From assembly GCA_964561475.1 (NCBI GenBank), contig CAZLPU010000004.1:1-64000 (forward strand): a DNA stretch of 64,000 nt, written 5' to 3'. Shown in pieces: positions 42,925-51,953 of the stretch. This DNA comes from CAYUYV01 sp964561475. GTDB lineage: Bacteria > Pseudomonadota > Alphaproteobacteria > JAJFIK01. How positions within the stretch are numbered: position 1 is the first letter of the stretch; each line of letters begins with the position of its first letter. The notes below the pieces were generated by a model. The model had not been told where the DNA came from, did not search any database, and saw nothing but the letters and a program-made list of their open reading frames with translations. Both the position numbers and the translations under genes were made by a program.

Positions 42925-45066
42925 ACCCACCCTCACATAGCGCACCGCCTCATCCCGTTCGAACAGGTAGAGAAGGGTGCGCAAGGCTTCACCTCTCGGA
43001 CCGGTCAGATCCGGGTTCTGGGCCAGCACCAGTCCCGCCGCATCCCGGGCCACGGCCAGAAGATCGTCATGGGCCTCCAGGCTTGCCAGGCGTAGATCGG
43101 GCATGCCGCTTTGCCGTGTGCCCAGCACGTCACCGGCCCCCCGCAGCCGCAGATCTTCCTCCGCGATCAAAAAGCCGTCTTCCGTGGAACGCATGACCTT
43201 GAGCCGGGCCTTGGCGGTCTCGCCCAAGGGGGGGGCATACAAAAGAATGCAGGAGGAGGCGCCGGTCCCCCGGCCCACCCGGCCCCGGAGCTGGTGAAGC
43301 TGGGCGAGGCCGAAACGCTCCGCATGTTCAATGACGATCACCGTGGCGTTGGGGACGTCCACGCCCACCTCGATCACTGTGGTCGCCACCAGGATTTTCA
43401 CCTGCCCCGCCTTGAACGCCGCCATGGCCGTGTCCTTTTCCGGACCCTTCATCCGACCGTGAACCAGGGCCACCTGGGGGCCGTCCGGCCCGTCCGGGAA
43501 GGCCTCCGCAAGGGCTGCGTACCGGTCCTCCGCAGAGGTCAGATCCAGGTTTTCCGATTCTTCCACCAGGGGGCAGACCCAGTATGCCTGGCCGCCGCCG
43601 GAAATGGTCCGGCGCAGACCCTCGATCACGTCGGACATGCGGGCCGTGGGCAGGGCCCGCGTGGTGACCGGCTGGCGTCCCGGGGGCTTCTCCGTCAGAC
43701 GGGAGACGGCCATGTCTCCGTATACGGTCAAGGTGAGGGTGCGGGGGATCGGCGTGGCGGTCATGATCAACACATCGGCGGCCCGTCCTGCGGACTTGCC
43801 CCCATCCTTGCTCCCCGTGTTGTTCCCTGAATTGCCTTTCGAGCCGAGCGCCATGCGCTGGTGAACCCCGAACCGGTGCTGTTCGTCGATGATCGCAAGA
43901 CCGAGATCCTGGAACGCCACATCATCCTGGAACAGAGCATGGGTGCCGATGACGACGGGAATGTCTCCATTCCTCAGCGCCTCGAGTATCCGTGTCTTCT
44001 CCGAGGCCTTTTCCCGTCCCGTCAGCAGGGCGACAGTGACACCAGCCGGTTCCAGCAGATCCGCGATCCCCGCAAAGTGCTGGCGGGCCAGAATTTCGGT
44101 GGGGGCCATGAGGGCGGCCTGGGCACCCGCTTCCACGGCGGCCACCATGGCGAGGCACGCCACCACCGTCTTGCCCGAGCCCACATCCCCCTGTAACAGC
44201 CGCATCATACGGTTGTCTGACCCCATATCCGCCAGGATCTCCGCCACCGACTGCTCCTGGGCGCCCGTGAGCGCGAAGGGCAGGGCAGCCTTGACCCGGG
44301 CCGAAATCGTTCCGGTGCCCTTGAGGGACCGGCCCGCCGCCCGGGTCATCCGCTGGCGCACCAATGCCATGGCAAGCTGGTTGGCGAACAACTCGTCAAA
44401 AGCCAGCCGCTGGCGGGCGGGAGCACGGGGGTCCAGATCTTCCTCCGTCTCCGGACCATGGGCGCTGACCAGGGCCTCCCGCCAGGAAGGCCAGCCCTGG
44501 GCTGCCATCCAGGCAGGATCCTGCCATTCGTCAAGGTCAGGGGCCTGGGCCACCGCCGCCCGCACCGCCTTGGCCATCACCTTGGGCACAAGGCCTGCCG
44601 TGACCGGATAGACCGGCTCCACAAGCCCCGTGGTTTCGAAGTCTTCCGGCTTGAGGATCAGGTCCGGGTGGGTGATCTGCCGGGTGCCGTTGAACTCTTC
44701 AATGCGCCCACTGATGAACCGCTTCTCCGATTGCGGCAGGACCCGGTTGAGGTAGTCGGGGCGGCCATGGAAGAACACCAGAGTGAGAAAGCCGCTGTCG
44801 TCACGCACCCGCACCCGGTAGGGCCGCCGGGGCCGGTCCGGCGGTTCGTGCCCGTCCACCGTGACCTCCAAAGTGGCAAGCCGCCCGTCTTCCGCCTCGG
44901 CAATGACCGGTCGGTAGCGCCGGTCCACCAGGCCCGAAGGCAGATGCCACAACAGGTCCACCACCCTGGGTCCCGCAGCTTTGGCCACCAGTTTCACCAG
45001 ACGCGGCCCGATCCCGGGCAGCACGGTGACATCGCGAAAGAGGGGAAACAGGGTCTGAGGGCGCAT
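42922..45066 (-). CDS. recG: ATP-dependent DNA helicase RecG
   Basis: A 714-residue helicase. The N-terminal wedge/OB region (LPSGLVDRRYRPVI, RVRVRDDSGFLTLVFFHG) is followed by Walker A GDVGSGKT at 293-300 and the DEQH box at 394-397. MTATPIPRTLTLTVYGDMAVSRLTE, VATTVIEVGVDVPNATVIVIEHAERFGLAQLHQLRGRVGRG and the RecG tail complete it. RecG unwinds and reverses stalled replication forks. A Gly/Ser/Asn-rich insert of about 20 residues follows LGSK after motif II. ATG 45066 gives the family start (MRPQTLFPLF). The stop overlaps the transposon's target duplication but the protein is complete. Confidence 0.97.
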   Translation of the reverse strand: MRPQTLFPLFRDVTVLPGIGPRLVKLVAKAAGPRVVDLLWHLPSGLVDRRYRPVIAEAEDGRLATLEVTVDGHEPPDRPRRPYRVRVRDDSGFLTLVFFHGRPDYLNRVLPQSEKRFISGRIEEFNGTRQITHPDLILKPEDFETTGLVEPVYPVTAGLVPKVMAKAVRAAVAQAPDLDEWQDPAWMAAQGWPSWREALVSAHGPETEEDLDPRAPARQRLAFDELFANQLAMALVRQRMTRAAGRSLKGTGTISARVKAALPFALTGAQEQSVAEILADMGSDNRMMRLLQGDVGSGKTVVACLAMVAAVEAGAQAALMAPTEILARQHFAGIADLLEPAGVTVALLTGREKASEKTRILEALRNGDIPVVIGTHALFQDDVAFQDLGLAIIDEQHRFGVHQRMALGSKGNSGNNTGSKDGGKSAGRAADVLIMTATPIPRTLTLTVYGDMAVSRLTEKPPGRQPVTTRALPTARMSDVIEGLRRTISGGGQAYWVCPLVEESENLDLTSAEDRYAALAEAFPDGPDGPQVALVHGRMKGPEKDTAMAAFKAGQVKILVATTVIEVGVDVPNATVIVIEHAERFGLAQLHQLRGRVGRGTGASSCILLYAPPLGETAKARLKVMRSTEDGFLIAEEDLRLRGAGDVLGTRQSGMPDLRLASLEAHDDLLAVARDAAGLVLAQNPDLTGPRGEALRTLLYLFERDEAVRYVRVG

Positions 45067-45157
45067 GGGATCGAGCTTGCAAGAGGGCCGGGAAGGGCAG
45101 CGGTTCCGATGACCGGAACCCACGTGCTCCGCAGTTTATGGGAGTCTCACGGTAAAG

Positions 45158-45240
45158 CCTAATTGCTGGGCCTAATGGCTGGGCCTAATCCCTGGGCCTA
45201 ATCCCTGGGCCTAATTGCTGGGCCTGATCCCCGGGCCTCA
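45158..45240. repeat. 13-bp tandem repeat, six copies, upstream of recG
   Basis: Unit CCTAATNNCTGGG, where NN is TG, GG, CC, CC, TG and a last variant CCTGATCCCCGGG, then a partial CCTCA. It lies 92 bp upstream of the recG ATG, between recG and the BNR-repeat gene stop. Its near identity suggests recent slippage; the position near the recG promoter could affect expression. Confidence 0.85.
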
Positions 45241-45298
45241 TCTATCGGACTGAGGACTGGGCGGGCACCACCTGAACACCCACTTTCGCTCGGTCACA

Positions 45299-46330
45299 TC
45301 AGCGGATGAGGACGCCGCTCGGCGCGGGCAGGCCACGCGCGATTGACGACCAGGCGGCCCCATCGTCTTCTGACACATAAAGGGTACCCGACTGGTCTGC
45401 CACCGCCACCACCGCTTCATGGGTTGCGAGGCAGTGGGTGTCTACGATGCCGCCCAGCCAATGGGGCAGGCCGCCGCCCACCCGCTCCAGAGGGCCGGTG
45501 CTGTCTATGGGCCGCCGGTAGAGGGCGCCTTCTTCTGTAAACGGATCTGTCGAGGCCGAGACGAACAGGTGCGTTCTTCCGAAGGCCACGGCCGAGCAAT
45601 GGGGCGCATGGAGCCCCCTCTGCTCGATGGTCCAGGATGTGCCGCCGTCATGGCTGATGCACAAACCGACGGCGGCGGCTGCAATGACCAGCTCCGGACG
45701 ATTCGGATGGGTCACCACCTGATGGACATCCGTATCAATATCAATCGTCGGATGCCAGGTCTCACCGCCATCGGTGGACCGGGGAATGCCCCCCACATGA
45801 ACATTGGCGAACAGGGTCGCGCCGTCCCATGTCGCTGCCATGGAACGTATGCCTAAGGGCGGCCCCCGATACACCCCATCCACGACCGCTCCGCCGGCAT
45901 ACCAGTTGGCCCGTCCCGCGATCTCGTCAAATCCGGGCATGTTCTTCAGCGTGCCATCCTGTCCAAGCCGCAGAAGCCTGGCGTCATCGGTTCCTGCAAT
46001 GATGGTCTCACCCATACCAAGACAGCAGGAAAGATCTTCGCTCGTGCGCCCGAGTGTGGTCCATAGGCCATCCGGGCCGAGGCGGCGGATCTCACGGCCG
46101 GCAACGACCGCAAGCACATTCATCTGCCCACCCTCTTTTGGGAGTTCGGATACCGTCCCCGGTTCCGCCCGGCCATGGATCGGGTGATTGGCCCGATGAT
46201 GATCCGGAGGAGCGGCATCTGGAGTGATGTTCTGTACCGGCTGGTCTTGAAGATCGTGAGTCACGCTGGTGCCGCTGACATGGAAGACACCATCTGCCCA
46301 CGTTGCAACCGTGATTGTGGGAGCCGCCAT
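45299..46330 (-). CDS. BNR/Asp-box repeat (beta-propeller-like) protein
   Basis: A 343-residue protein with Asp-box motifs (STDGGETWHP, SHDGGTSWTI, SEDDGAAWSS), as in BNR/sialidase-like beta-propellers, and many repeat strands of the GTDDARLLRL type. No signal peptide is visible. Such folds bind sugars or proteins, and catalytic sialidase arginines cannot be judged here. ATG 46330 is chosen because GGAAAGGATG lies upstream. It stands alone between recG and the TonB-receptor region. Confidence 0.85.
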   Translation of the reverse strand: MAAPTITVATWADGVFHVSGTSVTHDLQDQPVQNITPDAAPPDHHRANHPIHGRAEPGTVSELPKEGGQMNVLAVVAGREIRRLGPDGLWTTLGRTSEDLSCCLGMGETIIAGTDDARLLRLGQDGTLKNMPGFDEIAGRANWYAGGAVVDGVYRGPPLGIRSMAATWDGATLFANVHVGGIPRSTDGGETWHPTIDIDTDVHQVVTHPNRPELVIAAAAVGLCISHDGGTSWTIEQRGLHAPHCSAVAFGRTHLFVSASTDPFTEEGALYRRPIDSTGPLERVGGGLPHWLGGIVDTHCLATHEAVVAVADQSGTLYVSEDDGAAWSSIARGLPAPSGVLIR

Positions 46331-46788
46331 ATCACTGCATCCTTTCCAGCATGTTTTGTCCGTTCCGGGTCCATACTGAGGATCCCGTCTCACGATCCAC
46401 CCCTCCAGATCGGAACAGGCAGGGGTACTATGTGTGCGGATCATAAACGGGCCGTCGCCGTCAGACTATAGGTTCAAGGGGGGAGCGGATGCTGGATACT
46501 ACTAAAAAATAGTTTTGGACCACAAAAAACACCTAAAGATTGATTTGCTGAATTTATAGGCAATTGATGCCGTTAACATATAGAAAATTACTTTTTAGAG
46601 GAATCAGCAATTTTTTTGTTTCGCGTATAGCCAGGCCTTCAGTATGCTTTTCACAAGTCGGCAGGAGAGCTGGCATCCCGGTGGCTGATTGGCGTACAGA
46701 AGGCACAACTATGCCGCGCGCCCGATGAGGCTTGAACAAATCGGATCAATATGAGGAACGCCACACTTTCATTGTGATGGAGTGTGGT
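46331..46788. other. 458-bp upstream region of the TonB receptor, partly A/T-rich
   Basis: No gene supported. About 46490-46630 is markedly A/T-rich, unlike the rest of the window, with runs such as CTAAAAAATAG and ATTTTTTTGTT. It likely carries the divergent promoters and regulatory sites for the receptor. A cobalamin riboswitch was considered and rejected. Confidence 0.45.
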
Positions 46789-49449
46789 ATGACGACAAAA
46801 ATAAATGTGTTGACGGCGACCGCCCTATGGGTCGTCCTTGGCTATTGTCCGGCCTTTGCCCAGGAGGCATCGGCGGTTCTGGAGGAGGAGGCGCCGCCGC
46901 CCGACTCTGAAGCCCCCGACTCTACAGCCCCCGATTTGGTGGCCTATGACCCCGAGGATGACTGGATCTATGTCACCGGCACGCGGGAAGCAGGACGATC
47001 CGTACTCGACTCTCCCGTGCCCGTGGACGTTTTCGATGCGGGCGATGTGGAGGATGTTTCCTTCACGGACGTCAACAACATCCTCCAGACCCTGGTGCCG
47101 TCCTACAGCGTGAGTCGGCAGCCTATTTCCGATGGCGGCACATTCATTCGTCCAGCCAGTCTGCGTGGTCTCCCTACGGACAAAACCCTTGTGCTGGTCA
47201 ACTCCAAACGCCGGCATAGGGCAGCCCTCGTCCAGATCGGCGGATCCGGTACCCAGGGGCCGGACGTTGCCACCATCCCCGCGATCGCCCTGAAAAGTGT
47301 TGAAGTTCTCAGGGATGGTGCCGCCGCTCAATACGGTTCCGACGCCATCGCCGGCGTGATCAACTTCAATCTGAAGGACAGTCCGGAAGGCATTTCCATC
47401 GTCTCCCAGGTCGGTCAGTTTTATGAGGGGGACGGATTTGAATACACCTTATCGGCCAATGGCGGCTTTGCCCTGGGCGATAACGGGTTCGTCAATATCT
47501 CGGCTGAGTATTACAATGCCGAACCCACGATCCGTGCGGAGCAGTATTGCGAGTCCTTCTTCTGCGTCACGGAATTTGCCGCCCAGCCGGAAAACAGTAT
47601 CTACGCCGCCGCCGTCAGCCGTGCCAGTTTCGGCAATGAGGACGTGGTCCAACCCTGGGGCCGTCCGGAGACTGAGGCATTCCGAACCTTCCTGAATGCC
47701 GGATACACCGTGTCCGATGCATTGGAGTTCTATGGTTTCGCCAACTACTCCTTCAGCGAATCCAACGGCAGCTTCTTCTACCGCTTCCCCAACAACGGCA
47801 CCATTGAGGACCTCCGGCTGGAAGACGGGTCCATCTACAGTCCATTGGAAATCTTCCCCGGCGGCTTCACCCCCCGTTTCTTCGGTGAAGTCACCGACTT
47901 CTCCGGGGTCGGCGGGGTCCGGGGCACCCTCGACTTCGGTCTGGGCTACGATCTGAGCGGGCGCCACGGGGTCAGCGAAATTCAGTACACCCTGCGCAAC
48001 ACGATCAACCCGTCCCTGGGCCCTGAAACCCCCACATCCTTCCGTCCCGGTGACCTGATCAACACGGAAACCCAGTACCAGGCGGATTTCACCATGCCTT
48101 TCGAGGCCCCCCTGGTGCAGTCGCTTTTCGTGGGCTTCGGCGCGTCCTACCTGGAAGAGAGCTACGAGGTGGTGGGCGGCAATCCCTCGTCATTCGAAGC
48201 CGGTCCCTACGCCCTGCCTGATCCGTTCGATCTGTGCAATGATGACGGTACGCCCACGGATGCCGGCGCGGATGTCGGTGATCTCGATTGTGCCGATCCG
48301 GGTGATCCGGTCTTCCAGGTCGTCGGTGTAGGATCGAATGGCTTTCCCGGCTATTCGCCAGAGTTTTCGGGCACTTTCGAGCGGGATAGTTACGCCTTCT
48401 ATCTCGATGTCAGCTCCGACGTGACGGATAAACTGTTCGTGCAGGCTGCATTCCGGTACGAGGACTACTCCGACTTCGAAGACACGGTGGCGATCTACAA
48501 GTTTGCCGCCCGCTACCAACTCTTCGATACCCTGGCGGTCAGGGGCTCCTATGGCACCGGCTTCCGGGCTCCCACACCCGGACAGCAAGGGACCACGAAT
48601 GTGTCCACGCGCCTGCCCAACGGCGTTCCCGTGGCCACGGGGCTCTTCCCTGCATCGAGTTCCGTCGCCCTGGCCCTTGGTGCGACCCCGCTTCAGCCCG
48701 AGGAATCCACCAACCTGACCTTCGGTTTCGTGGGCTCGGTCTGGGACCTGGATTTCACCCTGGATTTCTACCGGATCAGTCTGACGGACCGGATCGAGGC
48801 CATCTCCACCATCGTTGTGGTTGATGATTGTGATCCGTCAACGGAGGTTATCGAGACTACCTGCCTGGGCTTCCGGGGCAATCTCACGGATGCCGGTGTC
48901 GTTGGCGCGGAGTCGATTGGTGGAGTGTTCTACTTCACCAATGCCTTCGACACGGTCACGTCCGGTATGGATCTGGTGGTGTCCTACACCAGGGACTGGA
49001 CCAATGGTTGGACAACGGACTTCACAGGCTCGGTCAATTACAACAAGACCGAGTTCGACGGCGACGTGAATGACCTGTTCAACGCGGAAAGCCAGTTCGA
49101 CTTCGAGAATGATCAGCCCAACTGGCGCGGCATCTTCACGGTCCGTCATCAGATTGATGAGCTGACCCTGCTTGGCCGCCTCAGCTACTACGGCGGATAC
49201 GAGAATTCCAATGGCGGCGGCACCATAACGGCGGTGCAGGAATTCTCACCAGAAGTGTTCTTTGATCTGGAGGCGTCCTATCAGATCAATGAAACCTACC
49301 GGATCGCACTCGGCGGCCGGAACATTTTTGACAACTTCCCGGATGAAGGAGAGATCGGCGAGACCTGCTGTGGACGCATCTATCGTTCCGACTCCGTCGT
49401 GGACTGGCAGGGAGGGTACTACTACTTCCGTGCTTCGGCGGAGTTCTGA
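46789..49449 (+). CDS. TonB-dependent outer-membrane receptor
   Basis: An 886-residue receptor. A signal peptide (TATALWVVLGYCPAFAQ) is followed by an acidic linker and the TonB-box-like DDWIYVTGTREA. The plug shows VPVDVFDAGDVED and GLPTDKTLVLVNSKRRHRA, and SVEVLRDGAAAQYGSDAIAGVINF is the classic plug end. The 22-strand barrel ends in YYYFRASAEF with a terminal aromatic. It imports a substrate too large or scarce for porins using TonB energy. GGAG before ATG 46789 sets the start. A TauE-type exporter and a Tat-exported aminotransferase follow on the same strand, suggesting linked substrate handling. Confidence 0.96.
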   Translation: MTTKINVLTATALWVVLGYCPAFAQEASAVLEEEAPPPDSEAPDSTAPDLVAYDPEDDWIYVTGTREAGRSVLDSPVPVDVFDAGDVEDVSFTDVNNILQTLVPSYSVSRQPISDGGTFIRPASLRGLPTDKTLVLVNSKRRHRAALVQIGGSGTQGPDVATIPAIALKSVEVLRDGAAAQYGSDAIAGVINFNLKDSPEGISIVSQVGQFYEGDGFEYTLSANGGFALGDNGFVNISAEYYNAEPTIRAEQYCESFFCVTEFAAQPENSIYAAAVSRASFGNEDVVQPWGRPETEAFRTFLNAGYTVSDALEFYGFANYSFSESNGSFFYRFPNNGTIEDLRLEDGSIYSPLEIFPGGFTPRFFGEVTDFSGVGGVRGTLDFGLGYDLSGRHGVSEIQYTLRNTINPSLGPETPTSFRPGDLINTETQYQADFTMPFEAPLVQSLFVGFGASYLEESYEVVGGNPSSFEAGPYALPDPFDLCNDDGTPTDAGADVGDLDCADPGDPVFQVVGVGSNGFPGYSPEFSGTFERDSYAFYLDVSSDVTDKLFVQAAFRYEDYSDFEDTVAIYKFAARYQLFDTLAVRGSYGTGFRAPTPGQQGTTNVSTRLPNGVPVATGLFPASSSVALALGATPLQPEESTNLTFGFVGSVWDLDFTLDFYRISLTDRIEAISTIVVVDDCDPSTEVIETTCLGFRGNLTDAGVVGAESIGGVFYFTNAFDTVTSGMDLVVSYTRDWTNGWTTDFTGSVNYNKTEFDGDVNDLFNAESQFDFENDQPNWRGIFTVRHQIDELTLLGRLSYYGGYENSNGGGTITAVQEFSPEVFFDLEASYQINETYRIALGGRNIFDNFPDEGEIGETCCGRIYRSDSVVDWQGGYYYFRASAEF

Positions 49450-49540
49450 TCAAGTGTCCGGGGGAGGGGCGAGGCTGGTTCCGGCCTGATCCTCCCCCGG
49501 AGCATTGCCCACCGCGAAACCCTGTTCTGGATTGAAATAC

Positions 49541-50527
49541 ATGGATTGGATTGTCGATTTCGGGAATGCCGGCATGGCATTCCTCATGGCAAACCTGACA
49601 TTCATCCTGGTCTTGATGGCAGCGGGATTGTTGGCCGGGTTTTTGGCCGGCATGTTCGGTATTGGAGGCGGGTTCGTCATTGTACCGGCCTTGTTCGCGA
49701 TTCTGGGACTTCTGGGTGGGGAGCATGAGACCCGGGCCCATGTGGCGGTGGGAACCTCCCTGGCCACCATTGTCCTCACATCCCTGCGCTCTGTTCATGC
49801 CCACGCGAAGCGCAAGGCCGTTGATTTCAGCCTGCTGAAATATTGGGCACCCTGGATCGTCGTCGGTGTCGGCGGCGGGCTGATGCTTGCGGCCACCCTG
49901 GACGGCCTCACCCTGGGCATGGTGTTCGCAATCGGAGTTTTCTTCCTGGCCCTGCACATGATGTTCGGCGCCCAGCGCAGCCAGCCCCTGGATGGCTCCG
50001 CGCCCAAGGGCCCGATCATGGCCATGAGCGCCCTGTTCATCGGCTTTTCATCTTCCCTCTTGGGCATCGGCGGCGGCACCCTGTCCGTGTTGGTGATGAC
50101 CCTGCTGGGCCGGACCATGCATCAAGCCGTGGCCACGTCCGCGGGGATCGGTTTCATTATTGCCGTACCCGGAACGATCGGCTTTGCGGTCATCGGGTGG
50201 GGACAGCCGGATCTGCCGGCGGGATCCCTGGGCTACATCAATGTCATCGGCTTTCTTGCCATTTCCACCATGACCCTGATCACGGCCCCCCTGGGAGTGG
50301 CGGTCGCCCATCGCCTGGACGCCAGCGCCCTGCGCCGGGTCTTCGCGGTCTATCTGATGATCACCTCGGCCCTGATGTTCTACGAAAGCTGGGCCGTCTC
50401 CAATGCCATCGAACACCGGGACGCGCAACAGGCCGCAGACGGAGTATCCGCGGACAAGCCATCTGCCGGCTGGCCCGAAGCCCCCGGGCCGGACCGGCTG
50501 GATCCACTCGAAGAAAGGAAGCTTTGA
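49541..50527 (+). CDS. TauE/SafE-family membrane transporter
   Basis: A 328-residue protein with about eight transmembrane segments in two repeats, each with the family motif: AGFLAGMFGIGGGFVIVP and SSSLLGIGGGTLSVL. TauE/SafE proteins are thought to export sulfite, sulfoacetate and related organosulfur anions. ATG 49541 is provisional; ATG 49574 is an alternative. It sits 91 bp after the TonB receptor and 130 bp before the aminotransferase, so the three may be one transcription unit. Actual substrate unknown. Confidence 0.9.
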   Translation: MDWIVDFGNAGMAFLMANLTFILVLMAAGLLAGFLAGMFGIGGGFVIVPALFAILGLLGGEHETRAHVAVGTSLATIVLTSLRSVHAHAKRKAVDFSLLKYWAPWIVVGVGGGLMLAATLDGLTLGMVFAIGVFFLALHMMFGAQRSQPLDGSAPKGPIMAMSALFIGFSSSLLGIGGGTLSVLVMTLLGRTMHQAVATSAGIGFIIAVPGTIGFAVIGWGQPDLPAGSLGYINVIGFLAISTMTLITAPLGVAVAHRLDASALRRVFAVYLMITSALMFYESWAVSNAIEHRDAQQAADGVSADKPSAGWPEAPGPDRLDPLEERKL

Positions 50528-50657
50528 TCAGCCAAAGGACGACAGACCTTCAACTGGCGTATTCAGCCTCCGATCCAGGTGCCGTCCTGGGCCGAGGCGG
50601 GAAGCGCGCAAAGACACGGATGCCCCGGGCGGGGCTCAACACAGGGAGATCCTCTTC

Positions 50658-51782
50658 ATGACATTCAATCGACGCAGCCTTTTGACCGGCATGGCCGGTG
50701 CCGCGGTCCTCAGCCAGACATCGGTCTCGCTTCCGGCCCGGGCGGCAAAACCGGCGCCGAGCGATATTGCCAGCCATTTCGGCCCGCCGGATGGTGTGGC
50801 CTTGCTGGCCCGGAACGAGAACCCCTATGGACCCAGCCCGGCAGCCCGCAAGGCCCTGGCCGATACCGCCTCCAAGGGGGCCTACTATGCCGATGAGTCC
50901 TACCTGGCGTCCATGATCGCCGAGCGGCATGGGGTGACCCCTGATCATATCGCCATCGGCACCGGGTCCGGCGAGGTTCTGTGCGCCATTGCCCAGGCCT
51001 GGACCAGGGATGGAAAGTCAATTCTGGGTGCGGATCTTTTCTGGGATACCACCGCCAAATATGCGGTACGCCAGGGGGCCGAGATCGTCCGGGTTCCCAT
51101 GGGGGATCAGGTCAGCGTGGATCTCGGTGCCATGAAGGCCGCCGTGAACGACAGTATCGGACTGGTCCACATCACCAATCCCAACAACCCGACGGGCCAG
51201 CTCCTGGATGCGGCCGAACTCAAATCCTTCTGCGAGTTCGTGGAAGGGGGCACCACCGTTCTCGTGGATGAGGCCTACAACGAACTGACCGACGATCCCG
51301 ACGCGAACACCATGGTGGGCCTCGTGCGGGAGGGCAAGAACATCATCATTGCCCGTACCTTCTCCAAGATCTACGGCATGGCCGGTGTGCGGGTGGGGTA
51401 CAGCATTGCCCGGCCCGACATCACCGAGAAGATCAAGAGCAATGTCATGTCCTGGATGGGTGTTCCGCAGCTTGCCGCCGCCATTGCATCCTACAATGAT
51501 CAAGAGTTTCTGACCTTCTCCAAGGCCAAGATCGTGGAAGGGCGGGAAATGGTTATGGAGGCGGTCAAGGCGAACGGGCTGACCTGCCTGCCCTCGGCCA
51601 CCAACTTCGTCTATGTGGATGTCGGACAAAATGCGGAGGAGTTCCGCAAGAAGATGGCGGCCAAGAAGGTCATGATCCGGGGCATCTACCAGGACTACAC
51701 CAACTGGTCCCGGGTCAGCATGGGCTTCATCGAGGACGTGGAGCGGTATGTGAAAGCCCTGCCCGAGGCCCTGGCGGGTTGA
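50658..51782 (+). CDS. Tat-exported class I/II aminotransferase (HisC-like)
   Basis: A 374-residue PLP enzyme. The N-terminus NRRSLLTGMAGAAVL ending in ARAA is a twin-arginine signal, so the folded, cofactor-loaded enzyme is exported. The fold-type I core is complete: NENPYGPSPAA, ITNPNNPTGQ, VDEAYNEL and the Schiff-base Lys in ARTFSKIYGMAGVRVGY. Its closest known family is histidinol-phosphate aminotransferase-like, but a periplasmic place argues against histidine synthesis. Together with the TonB receptor and TauE-type exporter it may act on an imported amino compound such as an aminosulfonate. GGGAG lies 9 nt before the start. Confidence 0.92.
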   Translation: MTFNRRSLLTGMAGAAVLSQTSVSLPARAAKPAPSDIASHFGPPDGVALLARNENPYGPSPAARKALADTASKGAYYADESYLASMIAERHGVTPDHIAIGTGSGEVLCAIAQAWTRDGKSILGADLFWDTTAKYAVRQGAEIVRVPMGDQVSVDLGAMKAAVNDSIGLVHITNPNNPTGQLLDAAELKSFCEFVEGGTTVLVDEAYNELTDDPDANTMVGLVREGKNIIIARTFSKIYGMAGVRVGYSIARPDITEKIKSNVMSWMGVPQLAAAIASYNDQEFLTFSKAKIVEGREMVMEAVKANGLTCLPSATNFVYVDVGQNAEEFRKKMAAKKVMIRGIYQDYTNWSRVSMGFIEDVERYVKALPEALAG

Positions 51783-51871
51783 CAGCCCCAACGGTGATCC
51801 CGGCCCCGGTCATAATTCGGACCCTGGTGCCCCGTGGCGTCTTCACAAGCGCCAGATACCTATAGTCCCTT

Positions 51872-51909
51872 CAAAAAATGAGCCGCTCCCGATGATCCGG
51901 GGGCGGCTC
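51872..51909 (-). terminator. Intrinsic terminator of the triple-repeat gene
   Basis: On the minus strand GAGCCGCCCCC pairs with GGGAGCGGCTC, followed by ATTTTTTG. It lies about 45 bp downstream of the stop of the 816-residue protein. Confidence 0.85.
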
Positions 51910-51953
51910 TAGGGTCAGTCAATCCAGCCGGGGGTCCGGCCGGTCACGTCAGC

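Noticed and set aside
46650..46700. B12-box-like sequence GGCAGGAGAGCTGGC upstream of the TonB receptor, suggesting a cobalamin riboswitch
   Set aside because: The rest of the riboswitch core (GGTG..GGGAA, GCCACTG) is not found, and the preceding 150 bp are A/T-rich and promoter-like.
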